From positions 103,483 to 167,482 of the forward strand of contig WIXG01000164.1 in NCBI GenBank assembly GCA_009869945.1: a stretch of DNA of 64,000 nt, written 5' to 3'. This document shows, one piece after another, positions 12,278 through 23,551 of the stretch. Within the stretch, counting starts at the first letter, position 1, and each line of letters opens with the position of its first letter. The stretch is from Mesaphorura yosii. Lineage: Eukaryota > Arthropoda > Collembola > Poduromorpha > Tullbergiidae. Below the pieces are notes generated by a model, which saw only the letters and a program-made list of their open reading frames with translations, was not told the DNA's origin and did no database searches. Position numbers and translations under genes: made by a program.

Positions 12278-13600
12278 CTATGGTCGAATGTTATCGAGAA
12301 TCCATGGCAGATGATAGCTAATGTTGGTGAACATGTCTGGCATGCCTTGATGGGCACACCCCAGGAAATACGAGGCCAAACCCACCAGCGTGTACTGTTT
12401 CCTATCCGTACTATTTTCACCATCGAAATCAGCCCCAAAGTCAGAGTTTCGAGCAGGAACAGCCGCAGCAGGAATTGCAGGAACTTCTTGGCCCTGCAGC
12501 AAAGCAGCTCCCAAGTCAAGATCTCCACAGAGTCCAGTGGATTCGCCCAAGCATGAAGATGCACAGAATTTGCTAGCGTCCAGCTTGCCAATTTTGCGCG
12601 CATAAACTCGATCGCAGTGTTCTCGAGGTCTAAGCTTCATCTCAATGAGACTTGGTAGTAGCGGAGCTAAAATCGTTCAGAACAAGAACGTTAAAATCAA
12701 GAAAAACTTCCCGTCTTTTTCGAAACTGTGTTCCTTACAAGAACTGTCGCCTGTGGTTGTAAGGCCCCAGCCGGCGGAAACCAGGTTGCCACTGATGCAT
12801 GCGCTGGCAGCATTTGTCCCCAATCGTGGGGAAAAGGTTTCGTTCACCGGAAGACAAACAGGCACAACAGTATCTAAACAATGCGACAAAATCTGATAAT
12901 GTAGGAATTAGCTTTCTCTGAAGTGATTTTACCTGTGAAGGACACCTCATTGGCCAGCCGCAACAATGCAAGGTCATTGGTGAAAGTTCCTACGCGATAC
13001 TTTTCATGAACGATGACTGACTCAATCGAAAATAAATATTCCCGGTCAGATTCGAGGTTGGTTTTGAGTCCGACCGAATGGAGCAACTCCGTCTTGTGAA
13101 ACGATCGCAGTAGATTGGCGGTGACGAGCACGTATTTGGAATTAATCAGTACTCCAATGCCAGCGAGCATTATACTGCCAAGCCCTACATTTAGATTGGC
13201 GTCGGTTAAATCTACAACCGGCCGATCGAAAAGGCAACAATAAAAATTTACCGGAAGGATACGTCGTGAAAATGTTGGCGAGTCCAGGCAGGTCTCCCGG
13301 ATAGACAAGGCGGCCTCCAATTGACCTCACAAAGCGATTGGACCTGGAATTTCGAAACCGTCATCGCAGAGTTTATTCATTTGTTTCCAGACAATTGTTC
13401 CGGGAAAAATGTTCCCAGACAATTATTCCAGAGCATTCGGCAAGATTTTGGAGAATGCAAATTACCATTCTTGTCGTCCTTGTCCTTTCTTGACGAGTCC
13501 ACACACATCCTTCGACGGCAGCAACTTAAAATTCGGATGGTTGACAAAATCCCTGGAAGCTTCGCTTTTGATTCCGTTTTCCAGTTTGTGTCCCGGTCGT
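12278..13600 (-). CDS. Catalytically degenerate S1 serine protease homolog (first exon not resolved)
   Basis: Chymotrypsin-fold secreted protein, predicted inactive. Exons in transcript order: ~13600-13466, 13343-13252, 13211-12946, 12892-12739, 12666-12278; introns are 122, 40, 53 and 72 nt. The mature domain starts at R|SIGGRLVYPG (canonical R|IVGG). The His57 segment reads VLVTANLL instead of LTAAHC (His to Asn). Asp102 is kept in NDLALLRL. The Ser195 loop is CGDLDLGAALL instead of GDSGGPL. The pro-region HPNFKLLPSKDVCG matches the neighbour's HPNFHLLPTLDDCG, proving a shared duplication origin. The donor after LLRLANE (GAG|GTGTCC) is needed to keep frame; the stronger-looking donor 12 nt later would shift it. 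Signal peptide exon not found. Alternatives: a functional protease homolog (cofactor or binding role) or an early pseudogene. Confidence 0.75.
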
Positions 13601-13750
13601 TCGAAAGTTCCTGAACCAATTACATCACGAATCGGTTAACAATTCTGGAAACTTGTAAGTATTTGGGCCGAATTACTAAATTGCTTGTGCTCGTGTGCGT
13701 GCTTAGATAAGCAGAAAATATTACAGCAAAATTTGGCTTTAAACAATGCC

Positions 13751-13756
13751 TTTATT
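13751..13756 (-). terminator. Polyadenylation signal of the serine protease
   Basis: AATAAA on the minus strand, 30 nt beyond the stop codon at 13786. Confidence 0.65.
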
Positions 13757-13785
13757 GCAAGCAAAACGGCAAAGCGACATTCATT

Positions 13786-15447
13786 TTAATCTGCCAAGTG
13801 GTCAAGGATCCAAGGCATGTACGCCACGACATTTGTGAATAAATCCGGCACGCCATCTGCTGCACATGCCTCCTGAACGACGAAACCGGACCTGCTGTCA
13901 AGCCCAACTTGGAATATTTGTGGTTTCCCGCCCAGCTCAGGCACAGAAAACGATTTCAGGAGCGGGGACCCGCTGTCACCGAAGCAGGGTCCTGTTCCGT
14001 GCTCTCCCAATATGCACAAGTCGTTTTGACTGCCGAACTCCGCCGAATCTTCCATGGTTGGGCTGCACATGGCATTCGGGACGAGCCTTAGCTTCACTTG
14101 ATTCAGATAGGGCGTCCGCATGAATTCTGGGCGGCTACTCATACGTCCCCACCCCATAAAGTCGAATTTTTTGTACATGAGACCGTCCAGAATGTCACTT
14201 CGACGAGGGAGACAAATTGGCCGCACAAACTGCTTCTTCTCTGGAAAAACCATGTAAAATTCATCGCAGAAGTGGTAGATGCATTATTGTAGATGTGTCG
14301 TACTGGTAAAGTACCAAGAAGTTCCCGAACTGTCGCATTTGTGCTCAAGGACTTGACGGAGGCATTAAACCTGTAAATGCTATCACGAAGTTTGACCAGT
14401 GCCACATCCTGCCCTTCCCCAACCAAGAAGTCTTCGTGGATGATAATGTCCTTAATTTTGGCCAAGTGTACAACCCAGCACACCAGCTCACCATCTTCGT
14501 CTAAGTCACAGTTCCTCATGTGTACTGAACTCAGACTCAAGCCGAGACCACCCAACCCAGTATTGGCCAAGTCTTGGTTGCGGTACGAGCCAAGGACCAC
14601 AACAGTGCTGATAACGTCAAATGAACAAACAGGCATTAAAACTAGCACTTTGAGTATTACAGACTCAAACTTACAGTGCAGCATCGGCACCCACGGAAGT
14701 CACGCAATGAGCGGCTGTCAGAATCGTGTAATTGTTAATGATGGATCCACCGCAGATCACTCTGTAAGAGTTGGTCGTCACTGCAAACAAGATAATGCAG
14801 CCGAGTAAGAAAAGTACGACTGAAGCACTCCGTCTCGCGGTTCCTTACCATTTCTGAACATGAGCTGCACCATCCACGGGTGAGTTCCAATTTCTGCAGG
14901 CATTCCGCCTATTACACGCTTGGTACGCCTTCGGCGGCTGCGGCTACCGTGAGCGTCTCCATCTCGCTTAAAACGCCATGAGGGCCTGGTACTGCTGTCA
15001 CTGATCGACTTGGGCGTAGTTGTTGCCGTCTCCGGAAACTTATACTGATAGCCGCAATCGTCGAGGGTAGGCAATAAATGGAAATTTGGGTGCAAACGGA
15101 AATCTGCACACGACACACGAGCACAATGCACAAGCAATCTTTCACGCGCCGCGCGAGTTGAGACTAACGCCGCCACTGCAATTAACTTTACCTGACTCTG
15201 GACCCGAGCCTGAAACCAAAACCGGACTGCCCTTTGAGGTGGAATTCTTCTGGCCAACGTCACCATTCGCAGTGACTGCGGCTGCAGGTGCGCAAATCGA
15301 TGTAGGGCACTGGATCAGATTCGGTGAAATGCCTGCCCCTGTGCCCGAAATTGCACAGGCTGCGAAATGGACGCATGCAGTGCAGGCGAGAAAAAAGATC
15401 AAACGCCAATTCCGCCAACGCCAGCCCAAAGCGAGGGTTTTCTCCAT
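13786..15447 (-). CDS. Secreted S1-family serine protease with intact triad
   Basis: Secreted zymogen of the chymotrypsin clan, 454 residues. Exons in transcript order: 15447-15192, 15103-14849, 14780-14675, 14607-14315, 14240-13786, all in phase. Order of parts: hydrophobic signal segment (LIFFLACTACVHFAACA), a low-complexity pro-region with paired Cys (QCPTSICAP), a Cys-containing connector LLPTLDDCGYQY, a basic cleavage site RRRTKR|VIGG, His57 in LTAAHC, Asp102 in GQDVALVKL, and Ser195 in CFGDSGSPLL. The residue at the S1-pocket position (189) is Gly rather than Asp, so trypsin-like Arg/Lys specificity is not expected. GDSGSP replaces the usual GDSGGP. The pro-region may be a reduced CLIP-like module, but six Cys are not present. 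Its downstream neighbour is a decayed duplicate. Confidence 0.92.
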
Positions 15448-15548
15448 TCTGATTTCGATAACTCTGTGATTGCAGATGGAAAAGATAGACTCGAATCCTC
15501 GTCTCGTTCGCCTGCAAAATTAAAACTGCTCAATCCACTGCTGTCTTG

Positions 15549-15556
15549 TATTTATA
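15549..15556 (-). promoter_or_regulatory. Probable TATA box of the serine protease gene
   Basis: TATAAATA on the minus strand about 100 nt upstream of the ATG at 15447. The distance would give a 5' UTR of roughly 70 nt. Confidence 0.4.
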
Positions 15557-16097
15557 TTCTGGCTGGAGACTTGTGCTGAGTACAGAGCACACGTATTCTT
15601 ATTCTAACAGCGAATAGCCAAGTCAAGCGAATTAAGGAATACATGACCATTACGTTTAAACGACGACTACTGGGAATAGCGAAATGCAGAATGGGCTCGG
15701 GCTTTACAGTACCAATTAACACCTTTGCTAATACGACCGAGTAAAATGAAAATGGAATAGGAATCATTTCGTCGGAACCGAGCCTTTCTTGATCTGTTCT
15801 ATGCTAGGCTTGTGCCTGTGCTAATTATTCGGCACAATGCAGTGCAAGAATCACAGTACAAGAAGGTGAAATCCAGGTCGTGGGTAGTCTAGTGAGTTTC
15901 TTCTTCTATATGGCAACCTGCATGCATGGAAATTGTAACAACGTTCTACAAATTACAAGAGTATTTGAATTACTACGTCAGCTGCGAGTTTCTCGAATTT
16001 GTATATTTGCATACGTCCTTGAGCCCAAATTGCGAATTATATTCCAAATGTTCAAGATCCAAGTATTTCCAGTGAATGCTAATGAAAGCATACAAGA
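15557..16097. other. Intergenic region
   Basis: Divergent spacer between the protease and the unknown gene at 16098. It may hold upstream exons of the latter, but none can be defined. Confidence 0.35.
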
Positions 16098-16955
16098 ATG
16101 AGATGGACCACGCCGGCCCCTGCGGACCCTTTCACGGAACCTCAATCAATGAACATGCTCTCAGCTAAACTCACCTACGATCGCGTGTACGCACACTCCC
16201 AGTCGCTGCTCCGACCGCCAAACTCATGGCGCTTCAGTGCAAGCTATGAGGAACGAGCCCGAGCCTACAAGAATACCAATCTCAAGTCCGCGCACGTCGT
16301 CGCTGCAGTCTCCAGCAGCTCTGAGTACAACAACGAACCACAGCCACAGCCAAATTCGTACTTTGCAGAAAGGAACCTGACCACCGACACGCACTTGGCG
16401 CCGGAGTTTGGAAACATGCATGCCTTCAAGTATTATCCACGAGGTGTTAAATTTACTACAGTAAATTATTCAGAAGTCAAATTATTTGCTAAGACAGACG
16501 CGTGCTGTGCTGTGGTGCGCTTTGCTTTTATTGCAGCTCCACCGAATTCGCCACGCGAACCCAAAAATCGACCTTGCGTGCAAGCGCAGCCACAGTCTCA
16601 AATACTGGTGCAGCAGCTCTTCCATCCACTCAGCCGTGGCGATGGTCCAGTGAACAATCTGAATTCGGTCTTGAACAGTTCTGAGCCCAAACCCAAACCC
16701 GAAGACAATGAGAGCGGCAGCAGGCCCACAACAGCATCGGGGAACGTTTGGTCGAAGATTCCGTCGCGTATCGCGCAGCAAAGTCTAAGTCATGAACAAG
16801 AAGAGAGGCAGCGGTTCCTCAGACGCGTGGAGCTTCCGCACGCCCGTGCCAGCACTCCAGCTCCGTTTCCGTTCAAGTACAGCCACGGCCATGGTCAGAG
16901 TCACGGTCACAGTCGTGGAGATGGAATCGCATATGCAAAGTTAGCTCACAAATGA
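16098..16955 (+). CDS. Unknown protein, two exons
   Basis: I do not recognise this gene. ATG 16098 opens a frame to TGA at 16953-16955. A 93-nt in-frame segment, 16444-16536, has a GTGTTA donor and a pyrimidine-rich TTTTATTGCAG acceptor with matching phase, so it is probably an intron; removing it gives 254 residues. The N-terminal third looks globular and polar (DPFTEPQSMNMLSAKLTYDR, then Ser/Trp/Arg-rich SWRFSASYEERARAYKN). The rest is low-complexity, rich in Pro, Gln, Ser and His, ending in His-Gly repeats (KYSHGHGQSHGHS). No signal peptide or membrane segment. AATAAA follows at 16996-17001. Evidence for a real gene is the long open frame plus splice and poly(A) signals. Upstream exons are possible. 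Confidence 0.55.
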   Translation: MRWTTPAPADPFTEPQSMNMLSAKLTYDRVYAHSQSLLRPPNSWRFSASYEERARAYKNTNLKSAHVVAAVSSSSEYNNEPQPQPNSYFAERNLTTDTHLAPEFGNMHAFKYYPRGVKFTTVNYSEVKLFAKTDACCAVVRFAFIAAPPNSPREPKNRPCVQAQPQSQILVQQLFHPLSRGDGPVNNLNSVLNSSEPKPKPEDNESGSRPTTASGNVWSKIPSRIAQQSLSHEQEERQRFLRRVELPHARASTPAPFPFKYSHGHGQSHGHSRGDGIAYAKLAHK

Positions 16956-16995
16956 GTCGAGTCTAACCCATGTACTAATTTCCATCATAGTGATT

Positions 16996-17001
16996 TAATA
17001 A
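16996..17001 (+). terminator. Polyadenylation signal of the unknown gene
   Basis: AATAAA, 41 nt after the TGA stop codon ending at 16955. Confidence 0.6.
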
Positions 17002-17286
17002 ACAAAGAACAGTTTTTACGAGAACGGCCTGAACGAACAAAAGCATGTGCGTGGTATCTTGGTATTAGCTAGCTACCAGCTAGTTTAGCGAGAAAGATAA
17101 AAAGTAAAAAAAAAAAAATGACGAAGACGAGCTAATAAGTCTAGGCGAGATTCATTGTTTTCATTGGGAGTTATCACTTTCAGGTTATCCAGGCTCGAGT
17201 ACGGGATGCTTTCGGTTTGTCGCCTCGCCGAATGAAAGTTGCGTAATCTTTTTCAGGCATGGGCTCATTCAAAGCAAATAATTAAT
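17002..17286. other. Spacer between convergent genes
   Basis: Holds a 13-A homopolymer run near 17106-17118 and AGCTAGCT-type short palindromes near 17070. No gene seen. Confidence 0.4.
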
Positions 17287-17292
17287 TTTATT
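17287..17292 (-). terminator. Polyadenylation signal of the ABCC gene
   Basis: AATAAA on the minus strand, about 30 nt past the proposed TAA stop at 17321. This supports use of the short last exon 17347-17321. Confidence 0.6.
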
Positions 17293-17320
17293 GCGAGGTA
17301 CGCGTCTCTAGCGTCTGGAG

Positions 17321-20300
17321 TTATTTTTTCTTCGACAGCACCGTTTCCTGCAAAAATTTATCAAATAGTACGTAATTAAATGTATAATTAAGACGATAGT
17401 AGGCGACTTGCCTTCAGCACTCCATTCTTCAGCGTAAACGCCCGATCGTAGTGAGCCACTGTTTGCAGGCGATGAGCAACCGTTATCACAGTACAATTCG
17501 AGCAGAATTCAGTCAACGTTTGTTTGATCAGTTCGTCCATTGTTGAGTCGAGATTGGCAGTCGGTTCGTCGAGGACGAGGATCTTGTTGCCCTTCAGCAT
17601 TACTCTGACGAGGGACAGAATCTGTTTCTGGCCTTGGCTCAGGTTGTGACCATCTTCCTCCACCTCGGAGTAGATTCCATCAAAGTACGTGCTGAAGCGG
17701 TTGAATACTCGACAAATTGCGTCGTCGCTTATTTGGCCCGTCGGATCCAAATTATCACGAACGGTGCCCTTGAACAGATAAGGCTCTTGAGGGATGACTG
17801 ACACGCTGGACCGCAGGAGGCGGAGTTTAATAACTTGAGCGTCCACACTGTTGAAGCTTATCACACCTGTGTAATCACAGAGACGATACAGCGCTTTGAG
17901 CAGCGTCGTCTTGCCGCAGCCCGTACGTCCGAGCAGCGCCACTTTCTCGCCCTTTTCGATCCTGAAGTTGATATCACTCAGAACGTGGTTATTGTCCTCA
18001 TAAATAACCTTCACGTTCTTGAATTCAATTGGAGCATCGACATTCACATCTGGAATTGAAAGTGGCGTAGTTAGTTAAAGGAATTATGGCTCCTTGAGAT
18101 ATTAACTTGCCATCCCGTCCATTCGAAAAGTCCTCCACGTCAAGTTTCTCGTACTCAAATATCCGTTCCACTGCAACCAACTGGTTTTCAGCGTCCGCAC
18201 TTTGTCGTGCTCCGAGTTGAAAGGTTCCGGCGAGAAAAAGCACGGACGTGATGGCGAGGCCGGCGTCAGCACCAACTGGTGAATTGAATAGAGCATTCAA
18301 ACTTTGGAGGCAAAGAATTCCTGCTATTGCTATCTTCCCTCAAATATTCTCCACTTACGCTGACGCCCAACTACGAAGCTTCCGACCACAATCGCCGTGT
18401 ACAGAACAGAGATCCAGTCCATCCAAATGCCAAACCACCGGGAAGCCGCCAAATTCACGTACCAACTCGCGCTGTGGCGATCTAAGCGGGACTGAAATTC
18501 TTCCAGGAACCGTTGCTGAGCGCCGTAACACCTAATCGTGGAGAGGCCAGATGTTGTGGAGCTTACAAGCGTGTACAGTGGTGAGAGACCTAAAGCCTCA
18601 AAACGGCGGATTGCACAACCTGTTCGAATGTAGAACCGGCGCAATGTGTAAAAAATTGCGGAGAGGGCCATGGCCGGAATCAGTGAGTACGGTTGCAGAA
18701 TGCTGATTACGATGACAGTCCCGACCACTTGTAGTAAAACTCCGGTCGCACTGAAGAACGTCGTCGGAAGTGACTCATCCATTAGAGCCATGTCTTTGCT
18801 GAATCGATTTATGATTTTGCCGTGACTATGAAAGAATTCCAGCTTCGAACAGATCACCTTGTCGAAAATCTTCTCGTGAATGCGCATAGAAGATTTCAGG
18901 CAGACGCGGAAGAAGAGGAGAGTTCTCACGATGGAGGCGAGGACCACAGTTCCGGTCAAGCATCCAAAAATTATCATACTGTGAGTTGGTGGCTGGTCGG
19001 AGGTCCTACAAAAATCAATTGTCAAACGCGTACGTTTGCATTTTCAATATTCTGTCACGTCTTTCATAATATTGGCAACCTACCAAATTCTCAAGAAGTA
19101 ATCTGTGCCCGTAAACGACGCCTGGCATACCAAATTAGCGAGAATCAGCACCAAGAAGCCGAAGGGCCCACATCCGCTTTTGAAGTACTTGTACAATGTT
19201 TTCCAGCTCACACCGCCATTCTTTCCCACCTCGTCCACCGCCTCAGTCCTTTCTTCCTCGACTTCCTTTGGCTGTGTGTCGTCAAGGCTTCCTGCAATAC
19301 TTCGCTTTCTCTTCACCGTGACAGAATCCAAGCTGACCGCTTTCCCAAGGCTGCCATCGCCGCCACAGATAATCAGAAGCTTCCCTTGCAGCACTTTATT
19401 GATAAGTTCCTTGATGACGTGCGTCTTTGTGTTCTTGTCAAGTGCAGCGAAGGGATCGTCGAGCAAGTAAATGTCTGCGTCCGAGTACGCAGCGCGCGCC
19501 AGGGAGATCCGTGCTCGCATCCCACCGCTCAAACTTTCCATGCTGACGTGACCCAAATTGTTTAACGCACAAGCCCGTAGAATTCGCTCGTACTTCTCAG
19601 GATCGTGCGCATGATTGAGGACAATGTTATCACACATTGGGGCTGGGTAGATCCACGGTGTTTGTGGGCAGTAGGCAATTTGGCCGTTGTACGTGATTCG
19701 ACCAGAAGGAAGTTCAAGTTCATTCAGTATCGCTTTTAAGAGTGACGTCTTTCCAGTGCCCACGCCGCCAACGATGTTGACAATCTCTCCTTTCTGGATT
19801 TCCAAGTTCAGCTTCTCTTCCCGGCACCGCAGTGGCACGTTGCTGAATCGGACGAATGGTTCTGATTCTGACTCGTGAGCTTTGCCGTACATTTGACACT
19901 GCTGAATGCTGTACCGATAATGGCCCTCGTTGTCAGAAGAGTTCAAATACTTCTCAATCCGCTTCATCGCAACACGAGCCTCTGCCAATTGAAGGATTCC
20001 ATTCGGCAGGTAGCTTGTGATTAGGTTCCGGATGTTGTTGAACAGCGCGAGTGTCACAAATACTTTCGTCGAACTCTGAATGCTTCCGTACCACAAAACG
20101 ATCACGAAGAATACCACTTTGATGCTGCTGTAGAAAAAGGTGAGATTCATCACACGAAGGTACGCGGTCCGCCTAATCATATTCACTTCATTTCTGTGAA
20201 AATTAAAGAAATTTTTTATATTTGATGGCTTTTACGACCATTTAATCTCGAGACGACAATTACGACTTACGCTCTGAGTTTTCGACAAGTCTCCTTGTAG

Positions 20301-21498
20301 ATTTGCTCGAGCCCCAGCATTTTGATTTGTTTCATCTTCTTAAGCATTCCACTCAAGAACTCCAGCCTCAAATCGGTTTCAGCCGCCGTTCTTGTCCGAA
20401 ATTTTGAGAACTGCACTCCGAGCAGTGCCTGAAGAACTGTGAAGGCCAGCAGCACGCCGAGGCCAATTACACTGGTCCATCCGTACTCTTGGTACAGGAT
20501 CGTGAAGACAATGATTAGATTGCACGGCGCAATCCACAAATAATGCAGTGACACGCATGACTGATCGAATCGCTGGACGTCACTGGAAAGTAGGTTCAGG
20601 AGCTTGCCTTGTCGGGCGTTCAGCTGTTGAAGACACTTGCGATAAATCAAACTTGTGCAAACGACACGAACCCGCATTCCAATGTGTTGCACTGAGAAAT
20701 AGAACCAATGGGTTGTGAATACTGAGAGCACAGAGCAAAGGACAATCAAGAACGCTTCCCGATACGGCGGGTCGGGGTCAGTGGCAAGTTTCTCCATCAG
20801 GAGTCCAATCAGCACTGGTTGAATTATCCTGCATACGATTGCAATGAAAAGATTTATTGCAGCCTACGAAGATTCTAATTACAAATTGCGACGCTTACCG
20901 AAGCCCGCATTCTTCTATGAACGGCAGAATTCCCAGCAGGGCGTACCGACACCCAAACTGCTTCCGTATCACATAAAAGAGACTTCTTATCTTCTTCACC
21001 TTGAGCTTTTCTTCAGCGAGGCCGCTTTTGAGCAGATGATGCTCGTAATCTTCAATTGACTCTTGTGCATCCCATCTCCTGAACGCCTCCGCGCTTAACC
21101 TGGCTGAAGAATCCGAGCTAAGGAGCTGATCCTTCAGGTCATGGCTCTGGAGTTTGTGTTGGTAGCCCAGACAGAGTAAATCATTGAGCCACCTAAAACA
21201 AGCATAGTAGAAAACTAATTCACAACATGCAAACTCCAAGCTGCGTCCTTCCTCAATCAAAATTTTGTCGTGAAGGATTTAATGAATCTAAAATAGATTC
21301 GCGAATCTCGAGTCTCAGCTTGGTCAAAGGAAAACGGCCGAGAAAGCTCAGTTGAAATGAGTTTGAAGTTTCTACCGCAGGACGACTTAATAAATATTCG
21401 GCGCTCTTAATTACTTCGAATTAACGCAAAAAATTAGACTCTTACCAAAAGAATAATTTTGAGACGAAACCAGCCTCGGCGCATGTTCTGACTCCCAT
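17321..21498 (-). CDS. ABC transporter, subfamily C (MRP4/ABCC4-like)
   Basis: Plasma-membrane ATP-driven organic-anion exporter of the short MRP type (no TMD0), about 1178 residues. Exons in transcript order: 21498-21446, 21192-20899, 20828-20271, 20193-19084, 19005-18359, 18320-18111, 18049-17412, 17347-17321. The N-terminus KLFFWWLNDLL matches the ABCC elbow. Two membrane domains flank NBD1. NBD1: Walker A GGVGTGKTS, signature LSGGMRAR, Walker B IYLLDDP, but the segment before the signature is shortened and the H-loop His is missing (LLIICGGDGSLGK where VTHQ is usual). NBD2 looks intact: GRTGCGKTT, Q-loop IPQEPYLF, LSQGQ, ILVLDEP, VAHR. The introns after 18111 and after 17412 use GC donors (G|GCAAGT), the only choice for the first that keeps frame. 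If the last intron is retained, the protein ends ASRLLSS. Substrate unknown. Confidence 0.93.
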
Positions 21499-23551
21499 CG
21501 CACTCGGTTGGCAACTGAATTTTGGGAACTCGGGCTCGAGATTCGAGATCACAATTTTCGTTTCCTCACTTTGAGAGAGACTCTCTGTGCTGTGTTTTCT
21601 TGTTCAGTGCGCAATGTCAAAAAATAAAAAAACGGCACGGTCGCACAAGAAATATTTGTTGTCTGTCAAGCGGTGTAGTCGATTTGAATTCCAAAACAAA
21701 ACGAAAAAATGGAAAGTGGCACTCGTTTAAGATTGCATGCACAAGGTTAATTGTCCACCATTTAAGACAATTGAATCTGGAAGCTAATTCTGGAGTGCAG
21801 CTGCAATAAATAGGCAAATATGACTCAGACTGCCTGCTGAGGTACTGCGGGTCAGGTTCTGGGTTCTCTTCTCAGGATTTTGGAACACACTTCGTAATTC
21901 ACTTGGGCTAATGAATGGCTTGACTCGTTTTTGGAAAAATTCACATTTTTTGTCAATGGATTATCTAATTTAGCAAGAAAATTGAGAATTCTCACATGCA
22001 TGCGGTACCGGCAAATCTACCACGGACGCGGAATTCTTCATTTTAGTCAATCCTGAATAGTTGAATACTTCAGCTGAGGCGATGAACTGATAGAAATAAC
22101 TCATAACCATCGGACTTAATTCGAGGCACGATCCATTAAATTGACAATACGCAATTAAATCAAATCTGTATTCGTATTCGTGGTTTTCCATTCCATTTTC
22201 CATTATTATTCTGTAAACAGTAAACAGTTTTATGGTATTGTTGGTCTTCGCAATCGCAGAACCTCAATGGACAAGTGAGACGACGCAGGAAAGATAATGA
22301 TAGCGATTTTGAGAATGTTCGCATTGCCAGCATTGCTTGATTGCTTGGCGATTCAATTTTTGCAAGCTGTCCGCGTTTTGAACGAGTTTTGGGGCCTTGA
22401 CACTGTTGCTCCGACCATACGTCACACTCGCCCGCATTATTCTCTTGAATGGCGGGTAATGCATACGGAACTTGTTATTGTCATTGAAATTTGACTTCTG
22501 ATGAGTTGGCACAGATTTGGGCTAACCTCAGCCAACACGACGACTTCTGATTTTTTAACATCTTAACAGTTCTCTTGGACTTGGGTGTTTGTTCTGACTC
22601 GGAGTTAATTTGAATCACGAGTTTCATGTTGACTCGCTCTGCGAGGCTAAAAATAGGATTTGAGCTCTTTCTTAATATAAAATCAGTTGGCATCCCATGA
22701 AATCGGTTTTTTGCCAGTTTAGCATCCGAACCACGAACATCGTCTCGCTGTTTTCTTCCCTGTGCAAATAACTTGCGAATTCCTTCTGGATTGAGGCGGA
22801 TAGGCGGAGACCTTTGATACTTGGGTTGGATACGAATTTGTGTTGGGGTGTTTGCCAGATTCGTTTCGAGGCCAGGAAAAATTGCTATGCTGCTGAAGAA
22901 TAAATTTATTGTACTCAGCGCAGTCTGCAGTTTTTTTACAATGAATTAATGACTTGCTTAATTTATTCTAGACTTGTCCAAAACATGGAAATGATGAATA
23001 CAAGTCAACATAGACATCCTACGATAAAATGCTTCAAGTTTTCGTCGCAAGTAGTATGGAAGAGCTTAATCTAGTTAGGCGAATTGCGATTATCCTGAAA
23101 TTACTGGAAGGAATGTGACGAACCTTAGCTTTGACTTTTGAACTGGCTGAAATCTTCGTCGAGGAACAATTTTAGAGAGCGGTTTTGATAAAATGCCGGG
23201 ATCAGTACGTGGCTAGTGAAGACAGGCTTAAATGGTAGTTAGTTTCAGTCTCACTAAATATTTACATCTGAAAGATGTAAACACTTAACCATGGTTGTAT
23301 AGGTCGCAGTCAAATTGGTCAGGCTTTCTGCCTTTTCTTAACTCCGAAAACAATTAATTTAAAGAAGTATCGCGCTTACAAGTCTTTATCTTAAAGGAAG
23401 GACTGCTAAAATGAATCGGTAATAAAAATTGCAAAGAATCCAAAAATTGTGTAACTCCAAAAGTAAACTAAAACTATGACTTTGACCAGTAGTCATTTAG
23501 TTAGGCAAAAATATCTAAGCTCTTGGTTTCCGATGATCCAGTGTCGAAGCC
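21499..23551. other. Intergenic region, no gene seen
   Basis: About 2 kb of AT-rich sequence between the ABCC start and the BRI3 3' end. Short open frames only, none with recognisable sequence or supported splicing. Confidence 0.4.

Noticed and set aside
12933..12934. Frameshift pseudogene call for the degenerate protease based on the ACAG|GTAAAA donor
   Set aside because: The upstream GAG|GTGTCC donor restores the frame, so a frameshift need not be invoked.
16444..16536. Coding continuation through this segment of the unknown gene
   Set aside because: It has a GT donor, a pyrimidine-rich CAG acceptor, matching phase and AT-rich composition unlike the flanks, so it is more likely an intron that happens to lack stops.
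18822..19565. 247-codon plus-strand open frame
   Set aside because: It lies antisense across two exons of the ABCC gene and the intron between them; a shadow frame of the real coding strand.
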